From assembly GCA_028702015.1 (NCBI GenBank), contig JAQVPO010000056.1, forward strand, positions 1 through 7,901: 7,901 nt of DNA, given 5' to 3'. A program made the position numbers and the translations under genes. The notes beneath the pieces are model-generated. The model was not told where the DNA came from, made no database searches, and saw only the letters and a program-made list of their open reading frames with translations. Positions 1-6,093 of this stretch are shown here, piece after piece. The stretch is from Synergistaceae bacterium (GTDB taxonomy: Bacteria > Synergistota > Synergistia > Synergistales > Synergistaceae). Within the stretch, counting starts at the first letter, position 1. Each line of letters begins with the position of its first letter.

Positions 1-30
1 GCGAGAGTCAGCCCCTCTTTCTGACAGCAT
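1..30 (-). CDS. 5' end of an unidentified gene downstream of rodA (truncated by window edge)
   Basis: An ATG at 30-28 opens a reading frame that stays open to the window edge and encodes MLSERGADSR. It is preceded by a near-perfect Shine-Dalgarno AGGAGG (revcomp of positions 40-45) with 9 bases before the ATG, the usual spacing. A promoter-like sequence lies upstream at 106-133, so this gene could be transcribed separately from the rodA operon as well as by read-through. Ten residues are too few to assign a family, so I give no function. The call rests on the strong ribosome-binding site, the open frame and the same orientation as its neighbours. It is too short to exclude chance. Confidence 0.6.
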   Translation of the reverse strand, partial: MLSERGADSR

Positions 31-39
31 TTGAATGAT

Positions 40-45
40 CCTCCT
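40..45 (-). promoter_or_regulatory. Strong Shine-Dalgarno for the truncated downstream gene
   Basis: On the minus strand the sequence reads AGGAGG, then ATCATTCAA, then ATG. This is a consensus ribosome-binding site at ideal spacing. It is the main reason for calling a gene start at position 30. Confidence 0.6.
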
Positions 46-96
46 GATGCGAGAAATGCTCTCAATTAAGACATTCCCGCTCTCTAAATTTTACTG

Positions 97-120
97 TCCG
101 GAATCATCATATTTCCCGGA
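97..120 (-). repeat. Inverted repeat TCCGG-N14-CCGGA around the -10 box (possible operator or stem-loop)
   Basis: The minus strand reads TCCGG, 14 bases, CCGGA, with perfect 5-bp arms. Allowing one bulged G extends pairing to TCCGG(G)AA with TTCCGGA. The arms flank the candidate -10 hexamer, one in the spacer and one at the expected transcription start, as a repressor operator would. It could instead be a stem-loop at the 3' end of the rodA message. The sequence after the second arm (CAGTAAAATTT) lacks a proper U-tract, so a classical intrinsic terminator is not well supported. Confidence 0.35.
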
Positions 121-133
121 CATGTAATTTCAA
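106..133 (-). promoter_or_regulatory. Candidate sigma70-type promoter between rodA and the next gene
   Basis: The minus strand has TTGAAA (128-133, 5 of 6 to TTGACA), a 16-bp spacer, and TATGAT (106-111, 5 of 6 to TATAAT). Transcription would start near position 99, giving a leader of about 70 nt before the ATG at 30. The -35 box sits just after the rodA stop codon. This is a sequence match only. AT-rich spacers produce such matches by chance, but the score, spacing and position before a new gene make it plausible. Confidence 0.45.
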
Positions 134-134
134 A

Positions 135-1247
135 TTAAAACCTGCCCTCTCTGGATACAATGACCACACTCTGAACTAGTGCCAATGCTATTGCAACAGC
201 CAGAAGCGAACTCCCTCCGTAGCTGAAAAGAGGCAAGGGCAGACCGGTCACAGGCAGCAGGCCCATGCTCATGCCGATGCTTTCGGTAACCTGGAACCAT
301 ATCCATGCAACGATACCTACTGCAAGGAGCTTTCCTCTGGTATCCCTTGTGTAATATGCGGCATTGAGCATCCTTAAAAGCAACAATGAGAAAAGTGCCA
401 AAACAACTAAACATCCGATAAAGCCAAATTCTTCAGAAAATACGCTGAAGATAAAATCTGTGTGCGGTTCGGGCAAAAAATGGAGTTTGCCCTGTGTACC
501 GTGAAGAAAGCCTTTCCCAAAAAGGCCTCCTGATCCTACCGCTATCCTCGACTGTATTACATTATACCCCGCACCCTGCGGGTCGACAGTTGGATCAAGG
601 AATACCATAAGCCTCATTTTCTGGTACGGTTTAAGAAATATCCAAGCGACAGGAAGCATCGCTAAAATAGATATTACTATGCCGGACAGAAATTTTATTG
701 GAGCCCCTGCCGCTGCCAGCACAGCAAAGAGCATGACGGAGTATACCATTGAGCTCCCCAGGTCTGGCTGAAGAAGTATCAGAACTATCATAAATCCAGC
801 AACCGATATGGCAACAGCAATGCCCTTTATTTCTGTCGGAGGGATCTTGAAACAGATCTGCGCCAGTATAAGTGCAAGTATTACCTTGCCTATCTCAGAG
901 GGCTGTATACGGATAAAACCCAGGTTGAACCAACTCTGAGCTCCCTTTGAAGTATGCCCTATGACCAGGATCAAGAGCAAAACAACTATAGCGGCACAGA
1001 ACAGCGGCCCCGCCAGATCAAGAAATCTTTGGTAGCCGATCTTCAATATCATCAGGTAAATTACCGCGCTTGTCCCTCCCCATACCAGCTGGCGAACAGT
1101 AAATGAAGAGAGCGTGAGCTCTTTATTAGGACTGGCACTGTAGATAGCAGCTATTCCAAAAAGAAAGAGGGCTGCTGTTGCAAAGAGCATGAAAAGATCA
1201 ATATTTGACCTGATCTCCTTCCAACTGCTGCCTTTCTTTTCAGGCAT
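135..1247 (-). CDS. rodA: RodA, SEDS-family peptidoglycan glycosyltransferase (370 aa)
   Basis: Integral membrane enzyme that polymerises lipid II into glycan strands for side-wall elongation, working with the class B transpeptidase PBP2. The length and the string of about ten hydrophobic segments fit the SEDS family. Visible family signatures are GAQSWF (residues 102-107, with the conserved Trp106), IQPSE (114-118), QPDLGSS (160-166), the loop FLPEPHTDFIFSVFSEEFGF (257-276) carrying the likely catalytic Asp264, and LPVTGLPLPLFSYGGSS (331-347). The motif usually written NIGM before the last loop reads SIGM here (Ser323), a mild departure. The ATG at 1247 lies inside the end of minE, an 8-bp overlap, with GGGGAAG upstream, so translation is probably coupled. 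Its partner mrdA lies in the same operon, separated by minCDE. Division-type FtsW is the alternative SEDS assignment, but the mre/mrdA context favours RodA. Confidence 0.96.
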   Translation of the reverse strand: MPEKKGSSWKEIRSNIDLFMLFATAALFLFGIAAIYSASPNKELTLSSFTVRQLVWGGTSAVIYLMILKIGYQRFLDLAGPLFCAAIVVLLLILVIGHTSKGAQSWFNLGFIRIQPSEIGKVILALILAQICFKIPPTEIKGIAVAISVAGFMIVLILLQPDLGSSMVYSVMLFAVLAAAGAPIKFLSGIVISILAMLPVAWIFLKPYQKMRLMVFLDPTVDPQGAGYNVIQSRIAVGSGGLFGKGFLHGTQGKLHFLPEPHTDFIFSVFSEEFGFIGCLVVLALFSLLLLRMLNAAYYTRDTRGKLLAVGIVAWIWFQVTESIGMSMGLLPVTGLPLPLFSYGGSSLLAVAIALALVQSVVIVSREGRF

Positions 1248-1521
1248 TCTTTTTTCTTCCCCTTACCGGCCTCTGCGAGCTTTTGATCGGGATATTGGCC
1301 ACCAGGGCTACTGAGCGGTTTCGCCTCTCCAGATTCATATCTATGCCGTTTTCATCTATATCAAGATACTTTTTTAATAGTTTGACCATGTCTATTTTCA
1401 ATGCCTCGAGTTTCTCTGGAGCGATATCATTACGATCATGGATAAGAACCAGCTGAAGTCTCTCTTTTGCCGCTTCCTTGCTTTGTCCGCCTGAGAAGAG
1501 CTTTGAAAGGAATTCAAACAT
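1240..1521 (-). CDS. minE: MinE, topological specificity factor of the Min system (93 aa from ATG 1521)
   Basis: MinE binds membrane-bound MinD, stimulates its ATPase and releases it, restricting MinCD inhibition to the poles. Numbered from ATG 1521, MFEFLSKLF (1-9) is the short amphipathic membrane-targeting segment. RLQLVLIHDRNDI (21-33) is the conserved anti-MinCD/MinD-contact strand. Residues about 40-80 form the dimerising topological-specificity domain. The C-terminus is basic (RPVRGRKK). The frame can be extended to GTG 1533 (97 aa), directly abutting minD. That GTG lies within the sequence TAGGTGG, which includes the minD stop and looks like the Shine-Dalgarno for ATG 1521, 8 bases away. 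The extra MANI is also atypical for MinE, so I prefer 1521. The gene sits between minD and rodA and overlaps rodA by 8 bp. Confidence 0.95.
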   Translation of the reverse strand: MFEFLSKLFSGGQSKEAAKERLQLVLIHDRNDIAPEKLEALKIDMVKLLKKYLDIDENGIDMNLERRNRSVALVANIPIKSSQRPVRGRKKNA

Positions 1522-1536
1522 TATATTAGCCACCTA
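1522..1536 (-). promoter_or_regulatory. Shine-Dalgarno of minE overlapping the minD stop codon
   Basis: The minus strand reads TAGGTGG CTAATATA ATG. TAG is the minD stop and AGGTGG is a good anti-16S match, 8 bases before ATG 1521. The arrangement suggests termination-reinitiation coupling of minD and minE. It also argues that the embedded GTG (1533-1531) is part of the ribosome-binding site rather than the start codon. Confidence 0.6.
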
Positions 1537-2331
1537 CTTTCCAAAGAGCCTTCGGATGGAAGAGAAAAATCCCTTCTGATTCCCTGAGAGATCCATAAAA
1601 GGAACCTCATTGCCGCATATCCTCTTTGCAATGTTCAAAAAAGCCTGGGAAGCTTCTGATCCATTTGAAAATGTAAGTGGCTCACCTTTGTTTGATGATG
1701 TAACCACGCTTTCGTCATCAGGTATCGTACCTATCAGATCTACCGCCAGTATATCCAGTACATCCTGTACGGCAAGCATATCCCCTCGTTTTACCATCTG
1801 CGGCTTGATCCTGTTTATTATCAGGCTGATAGGAGCTTTTTCCATAGACTCAAGCAGCCCTATGATCCTGTCTGCGTCTCTTACTGCGGAAACTTCCGGG
1901 GTTGTCACGACCAGAGCTTCGTCTGCTCCCGCCGAAGCATTTCTGAATCCGGCCTCTATACCTGCCGGGCTGTCTATCAGTACATAATCAAACTCTTTTC
2001 TGAGCTGCCTGCAGATTTCTATCATCTGCTCTGATGTGACGGCATCCTTGGTCCTCGACTGTGCCGTCGGGATCATATAGAGGTTGTTTATCCTCTTATC
2101 CCTTATCATGGCCTGATTAAGCCTACAGGTGCCTTCTACCACATCCACCAGGGTATATACTATCCTGTTTTCAAGTCCCATTATCACATCGAGATTTCTA
2201 AGCCCTACGTCTCCATCGACCGCAACAACCTTATACCCTTCGTTAGCGAGCGCAACGGCAAGGTTGGCAGTCGTTGTCGTCTTTCCAACGCCGCCTTTGC
2301 CCGATGTGATGACTATTATCCTGCAGTCCAT
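1534..2331 (-). CDS. minD: MinD, septum-site-determining ATPase (265 aa)
   Basis: Deviant Walker-type ATPase that dimerises with ATP on the membrane, recruits and activates MinC, and is displaced by MinE. The deviant Walker A is GKGGVGKTT (residues 11-19), with signature Lys12 and P-loop Lys17. The conserved DGDVGLRNLD (39-48) and switch II DSPAGIE (120-126) follow. The C-terminal QKGFFSSIRRLFGK (252-265) is the amphipathic membrane-targeting helix that separates MinD from ParA and Mrp relatives. Length matches the family. The ATG at 2331 has a strong AGGAGG 8 bases upstream. It lies 12 bp after minC and has minE immediately downstream. DGD replaces the more common DAD, which I regard as neutral. 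All key residues are present, so an active protein is expected. Confidence 0.98.
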   Translation of the reverse strand: MDCRIIVITSGKGGVGKTTTTANLAVALANEGYKVVAVDGDVGLRNLDVIMGLENRIVYTLVDVVEGTCRLNQAMIRDKRINNLYMIPTAQSRTKDAVTSEQMIEICRQLRKEFDYVLIDSPAGIEAGFRNASAGADEALVVTTPEVSAVRDADRIIGLLESMEKAPISLIINRIKPQMVKRGDMLAVQDVLDILAVDLIGTIPDDESVVTSSNKGEPLTFSNGSEASQAFLNIAKRICGNEVPFMDLSGNQKGFFSSIRRLFGK

Positions 2332-2346
2332 GCTTTCATCCTCCTA
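2332..2346 (-). promoter_or_regulatory. Shine-Dalgarno of minD overlapping the minC stop codon
   Basis: The minus strand reads TAGGAGG ATGAAAGC ATG. TAG is the minC stop, and AGGAGG overlaps its last two bases, 8 bases before the minD ATG. An ATG inside the spacer is out of frame with minD. Coupled translation of minC and minD is likely. Confidence 0.6.
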
Positions 2347-3012
2347 TATCGCAGGCCACTCTGTGAGCAGCACTTCATTATCGTTAACGGTTATCACAAC
2401 AGCCTTGCCCCATATATCAGAACTTTTGTCGATCAGTCCTACCTTACGCCCTATCCTTACCTGACCCGATTCAAATGATCTGGCTGAGACCGAAGCTGTT
2501 TCGTCACCCTTGCAGCCAGCGTGGACCAGACCTTTGAGTCTTCCCAGAACTACTATATGTCCGTTGGCAGAGATCTCTGATCCAACGTTCACATGCCCTG
2601 TGATTATCACATCCCCGTCATGCAGTATCTTCTGTCCTCCGCGCAGTGTTCCGGTATGCAGGAGAGTATTTGATCTTTTCCTTGCTGAAGGCTTTTCCTT
2701 CCTTGTTTTATTATCAATATCCCCGACAGTGATCCCCATTCTTCCCAGTGCTCCGGCTGTTTCCGGGTCAGTAACGATCCAGCTTATTACAGAACAGGCA
2801 GTCGGTTCGATAAAATATTTCCATATCTTGGCAACAAGCGCCGCCCCAAAGCTTCTGCCCTGCATGTCCATTACTACAGTGCTTCCTTCGAGAAGTACTT
2901 TAGCACTGGCTGTCAGTTCCTCAAATTCTTCAAGTATTTTTTTTTCACTAAGTTCCTCAGGAACTACGCATTGTAAAATCCCTGTCTGTATACCTTTAAG
3001 ATGGACCATCAT
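2344..3012 (-). CDS. minC: MinC, FtsZ-ring inhibitor (222 aa from ATG 3012)
   Basis: MinC is recruited by MinD and antagonises FtsZ polymerisation away from midcell. Numbered from ATG 3012, residues about 1-100 form the N-terminal FtsZ-inhibiting domain. A charged linker (KTRKEKPSARKRSN, about 102-115) follows. The C-terminal glycine-rich beta-helix (about 118-195) includes GTLRGGQKI, matching the RSGQ-type MinD/FtsZ contact motif, then VNVGSEISANGHIVVLGRL and VHAGCKGDE. The C-terminal domain is unmistakable and the N-terminal domain is weakly conserved, as usual. A longer reading from GTG 3024 is possible, but that GTG belongs to an AGGTG Shine-Dalgarno placed 9 bases before ATG 3012. A second ATG follows directly (3009). 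The gene starts 18 bp after mrdA and ends 12 bp before minD. An A9 run (plus-strand T run at 2937-2945) lies early in the gene. Confidence 0.95.
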   Translation of the reverse strand: MMVHLKGIQTGILQCVVPEELSEKKILEEFEELTASAKVLLEGSTVVMDMQGRSFGAALVAKIWKYFIEPTACSVISWIVTDPETAGALGRMGITVGDIDNKTRKEKPSARKRSNTLLHTGTLRGGQKILHDGDVIITGHVNVGSEISANGHIVVLGRLKGLVHAGCKGDETASVSARSFESGQVRIGRKVGLIDKSSDIWGKAVVITVNDNEVLLTEWPAI

Positions 3013-3030
3013 TGCCTGATGCACCTGCCT

Positions 3031-4803
3031 CTATTCTGTTCTAGGACTGCTGCTGACTGGTTCAGCATATTTATTTCCATTTATCAGAAAATTCAGGAGC
3101 TTCCCAACCATCGGTCCTGCTACTGCGCCGCCGCCCTTTCCTGCTTCTGCAATAACTACTACGGCATAGCGAGGGGCCTTTGCCGGAGCATATCCTGCAA
3201 ACCATGCATGGTCTTCACCGTGGGCGTTCTGTGCCGTGCCTGTTTTTCCGGCGACCTGCACTCCGAACGAGCTGGCTCTCCTTCCTGTTCCGCTGCTTGT
3301 TACCTCAAGCAGCCCTTCCTGCATTATCTTAATTATCTCAGGTGATATATTTAAATCTCTGAACTCGATCTCAGCCTTTGAATTTATTCTTGGCTTAAGC
3401 ATTTTACCGCCATTAGCTATAGCTGAATATGCTCTGACTAGCTGGATCGGCGTCATAAGAACATATCCCTGTCCTATCGAGTAGTTAACCGTATCTCCCC
3501 CGTACCAGTTCTCTTTTATCCTCTCTTTTTTCCATCCGGGACCTGCCAAAGTCCCTGATATTTCACCTATCAGGTCTATGCCGGTCTTCTCGCCTACGCC
3601 ATATTTGGCGGCTGTCCTTATAAGCCTGTCTATACCAAGCCATGTTGCTGTCTGGTAAAAATATACGTCGCATGAATCCTTGAGTGCTCCCAGAATATTC
3701 TCCGGACCGTGCCCTGAGCGCTTCCAGCACCTGAACCGTCTGTCCCCCAGTTCAAAATATCCTGGACATCTCACTATTGTTTTTGTTGTAACAATTTTAT
3801 TTTCAAGCACAGAGGAGGCTGTGACGATCTTAAAGGTAGATGCCGGTGGATATCCGCCTGAGATCGCCCGGTTCATCATCGGCCTTTCTTTATGATCAGT
3901 CAGAGCCGCCCATTCCCTATTTGAAATCCCCCATGTAAAGGGGTTGGGATCATAGCTTGGGGATGAATAAAGACATTTAACAGAACCGTCTTTTACATCC
4001 ATGGCAACAATAGCCCCTCGAAAATTTCCCATCAGTTCTGCAGCATAACGCTGTGCAGAGAGATCGATCGTCAGGATCGAATCACTGCCTCTATGAGGCG
4101 GGCTGTAGGATATATCCCTGAGCTTTCTGCCCTTTGCATCTACTTCTATTACCTCTTCTCCTGGCAGACCGTGCAGATCTTCGTCATACCACGCTTCTAT
4201 ACCGTTCTTGCCTATCATGTCGCCCCCACGGTATGAGCTCTCTTTTCTTGCATCCAGCTCATCCTTGGTTATCTCTGCAACATACCCCACAGCATGGGCG
4301 GTAAAATTACCGGCCGGATATGTTCTTTTCCAGACAGGAGTAATAAACAGCGCCTCACTGAAATCTTTGTCTGTTATCAGTTCTGCCGCCTGGGCGAATG
4401 TAAGGTTAGATGCAACTGTTATAGCACGATAAGGTGCAGAATACTGCTTTTCAATAATCTTCTTCAGGTCTTCTTCACTGACCGGAATTCCATTTCTGAT
4501 GAGTACAGATGAAACCAGTTTAATATTGTTCTCTCTCTGAAGGTCTATCGGGTATCCATTGACACTGAAAGTCCTTACGTTGGCAGCGAGAGGTGCTCCT
4601 TTGCAATCTGTTATCGTTCCTCTTGGCGGAGCGATCCTTATGATCCTAAGCCTGTTCTGAGATGCCAGCCTTACATATTCGTTTGCCTTGATTATCTGAA
4701 AAAAAAACAGACTCATAAGCAGCACCGCAACTGTAGACAATACCACAACCTGAAGAAACCTTATCCTTCTGTCAATGCTGAATCTTGCCTGGCCGTTAGA
4801 CAT
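3031..4803 (-). CDS. mrdA: PBP2 (MrdA), class B penicillin-binding transpeptidase of elongation (590 aa)
   Basis: Bitopic enzyme that crosslinks peptidoglycan in the periplasmic space and is the target of mecillinam-type beta-lactams. A membrane anchor spans residues about 17-38. The dimerisation/pedestal domain follows, with RGTITDCKG (61-69), where the usual RGxIxDRxG has Cys67 in place of Arg. The transpeptidase domain spans about 260-575 with all three active-site motifs: STFK (Ser322-Lys325), SCD (377-379, the SxD form common in PBP2) and KTGT (520-523). GYPPASTFK and YGGDTVNYSIGQG (434-446) are PBP2-like. Length is typical, slightly shorter than enterobacterial PBP2. The ATG at 4803 overlaps the mreD end by 8 bp, with GGAAGG upstream. 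The mreBCD neighbours and rodA in the same operon favour PBP2 over division PBP3 or sporulation SpoVD. A T9 run encodes Phe33-Phe35 in the membrane anchor. Confidence 0.96.
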   Translation of the reverse strand: MSNGQARFSIDRRIRFLQVVVLSTVAVLLMSLFFFQIIKANEYVRLASQNRLRIIRIAPPRGTITDCKGAPLAANVRTFSVNGYPIDLQRENNIKLVSSVLIRNGIPVSEEDLKKIIEKQYSAPYRAITVASNLTFAQAAELITDKDFSEALFITPVWKRTYPAGNFTAHAVGYVAEITKDELDARKESSYRGGDMIGKNGIEAWYDEDLHGLPGEEVIEVDAKGRKLRDISYSPPHRGSDSILTIDLSAQRYAAELMGNFRGAIVAMDVKDGSVKCLYSSPSYDPNPFTWGISNREWAALTDHKERPMMNRAISGGYPPASTFKIVTASSVLENKIVTTKTIVRCPGYFELGDRRFRCWKRSGHGPENILGALKDSCDVYFYQTATWLGIDRLIRTAAKYGVGEKTGIDLIGEISGTLAGPGWKKERIKENWYGGDTVNYSIGQGYVLMTPIQLVRAYSAIANGGKMLKPRINSKAEIEFRDLNISPEIIKIMQEGLLEVTSSGTGRRASSFGVQVAGKTGTAQNAHGEDHAWFAGYAPAKAPRYAVVVIAEAGKGGGAVAGPMVGKLLNFLINGNKYAEPVSSSPRTE

Positions 4804-5263
4804 TCCTGTCTGAAACCTTCCAGTAGATCAGTGAGAATATAATTACAAGCGGCACACCTAAAAGCTGCTGAACAAAGAACTGCCTCAATGCAACCTGGCT
4901 TGAAACTGTCCATAACGTAAAATGAGCTACTCCTGAAAAAACGACAGAGGCAATAAGTATAAATGCAAAAAAGGTGACACTCCTGCCCTGTGCAGGTATT
5001 TTATGCCAGATAAAACATGCGGCAGCAACGCTTCCAGCATCCAAAGCAGCTGTCATGCCAGGAAGATTCGTCCATCTGAAATCCCAGATCAGCCCCCCCG
5101 CAAACGCAGCCCATATGAGAAATATCTGTTTCTCTCTCTTCGTGCCTGGCAAAAGGGACATAAGCAGCAGGAGCATCAGAAAAACATTGGGGACAATAAA
5201 AAACCCCATTAAAAACACCTGGACAAAATCCTGCAATAACCAAACAGAAGCCAAATATATCAT
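4796..5263 (-). CDS. mreD: MreD, rod-shape-determining membrane protein (155 aa)
   Basis: Small polytopic membrane component of the elongation complex, thought to act with MreC in regulating PBP2-RodA. MreD is poorly conserved in sequence, so the call rests largely on size, topology and position. It has about five hydrophobic segments (roughly residues 4-38, which may form two helices, then 46-60, 70-86, 97-116 and 128-148) and ends in a short polar tail. GGLIWDFRW (56-64) resembles the conserved Gly-x-x-x-Asp region of MreD. Its ATG overlaps the mreC stop as ATGA, and its end overlaps mrdA by 8 bp. The intact mreB-mreC-mreD-mrdA order makes the assignment firm despite low intrinsic similarity. 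A GGGGA ribosome-binding site lies 9 bases upstream of the start. Confidence 0.9.
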   Translation of the reverse strand: MIYLASVWLLQDFVQVFLMGFFIVPNVFLMLLLLMSLLPGTKREKQIFLIWAAFAGGLIWDFRWTNLPGMTAALDAGSVAAACFIWHKIPAQGRSVTFFAFILIASVVFSGVAHFTLWTVSSQVALRQFFVQQLLGVPLVIIFSLIYWKVSDRNV

Positions 5264-6045
5264 TTTATGTTATCCCCGCCTGAATAGACTTCAACGCTAT
5301 AAAGCTGTGTCAGATGTGCACCTGCCTGGATCCTGATCGACTGGAAACCGTCCTTGCTTTCTTTGACACCAATTATGCGTCCTATAGGGATGCCGGGAGG
5401 CACATGCTTGCCCATAAGTGATGTCGATATCCCCATCCCGTTCTTAAGGCGTCTCTCCTCCGGGATATACAGGAGTGTAAGGTTGCCTTTGTCATCTCCG
5501 TTTATGACGCCGAGATCACGAGTCTCATCAACAGCTGCGGCTATAAGAAAAGAGGAGGATGTTATCATCTGCACCCAGGCATAGTTCTGACCTGCTCTTA
5601 CTACACGGCCGATCAAAAAACCTTCCGAGGTCACAGCTGCTCCCTCTTTTATCCCGTCTTTCCTTCCTTTGTCAATTCTGAATTCATGCCACCAGTCGTC
5701 TGGGTATCTAAGCATTACCTTCGCCGCTACATTGCCCTCTTTGGGCACAAAAATCTTTATGCCCGATCTCTGCATCTCCTCGGACAAAGCTCTGTTTGTA
5801 TGCTCAAGTTCAGTGACCCTCTCCTGAAGACTGGCTCTCTCAAGCACCCAGTTACTGCTGTACTTCAGTATGTTTCTTAGCTCTATTGCAGGTTTTTCAG
5901 GATAATAGAGGATACTGTTTACGCCATCAACAAAGGTAAAATGCAATTCAGGAAATGTTATCATGCTCCAAAGAACACAAAAACCGAGCAGCACGGATAC
6001 TACTCCGTGCAGCCAAGGTTTAAGCTCTCTGTCAAGAATGTTCAT
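5260..6045 (-). CDS. mreC: MreC, rod-shape-determining scaffold protein (261 aa)
   Basis: Bitopic protein that links cytoplasmic MreB to the periplasmic side of the elongation complex and activates PBP2. It has a short basic N-terminus, one membrane segment (about residues 13-30), a dimerising coiled coil (about 65-95) and a two-barrel MreC domain (about 100-255). Family features in that domain are RIDKGRKDGIKEGAAV (123-138), GFLIGRVVRAG (142-152) and PPGIPIGRIIGV (216-227). The motif usually GDxVxTSG is degenerate here (GMGISTS). The ATG at 6045 has an excellent Shine-Dalgarno GGAGGTG at 6054-6060, 8 bases upstream. It follows mreB by 48 bp and overlaps mreD by 4 bp. Length is near the usual 260-350 range, at the short end, and nothing looks truncated. 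Confidence 0.96.
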   Translation of the reverse strand: MNILDRELKPWLHGVVSVLLGFCVLWSMITFPELHFTFVDGVNSILYYPEKPAIELRNILKYSSNWVLERASLQERVTELEHTNRALSEEMQRSGIKIFVPKEGNVAAKVMLRYPDDWWHEFRIDKGRKDGIKEGAAVTSEGFLIGRVVRAGQNYAWVQMITSSSFLIAAAVDETRDLGVINGDDKGNLTLLYIPEERRLKNGMGISTSLMGKHVPPGIPIGRIIGVKESKDGFQSIRIQAGAHLTQLYSVEVYSGGDNIK

Positions 6046-6093
6046 TCCGACAGCACCTCCAAGATATTACCGAAAAGGGCATATCAATTTATA

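Noticed and set aside
7..25. GTCAG...CTGAC 5-bp stem at the left edge
   Set aside because: It lies inside the likely coding start of the next gene. The stem is only 5 bp with no U-tract or conserved context, which is within chance.
97..120. Intrinsic terminator for the rodA operon
   Set aside because: The stem is short and bulged, and neither strand has a run of T residues after it. I list it as an inverted repeat instead.
1610..2464. Plus-strand frames of 111-125 codons opposite minD and the end of minC
   Set aside because: These are antisense shadows of genes with clear family motifs on the minus strand. Their composition is low-complexity Ser/Thr/Pro and no supporting ribosome-binding site is visible.
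2510..3019. 169-codon open frame on the plus strand opposite minC
   Set aside because: It is the antisense shadow of minC, rich in Ser, Pro and Thr as antisense frames of this composition are. It has no recognisable domain, and the opposite strand has an unmistakable MinC C-terminal domain.
5001..5336. Frames of 69-120 codons on both strands overlapping mreD and the end of mreC
   Set aside because: The mreC/mreD ATGA overlap, hydrophobic topology and conserved gene order fix the real frame. The alternatives have no family features.
6046..6093. Promoter or small RNA in the mreB-mreC gap
   Set aside because: The 48 bp contain only the mreC ribosome-binding site. No -35/-10 pair or hairpin stood out.
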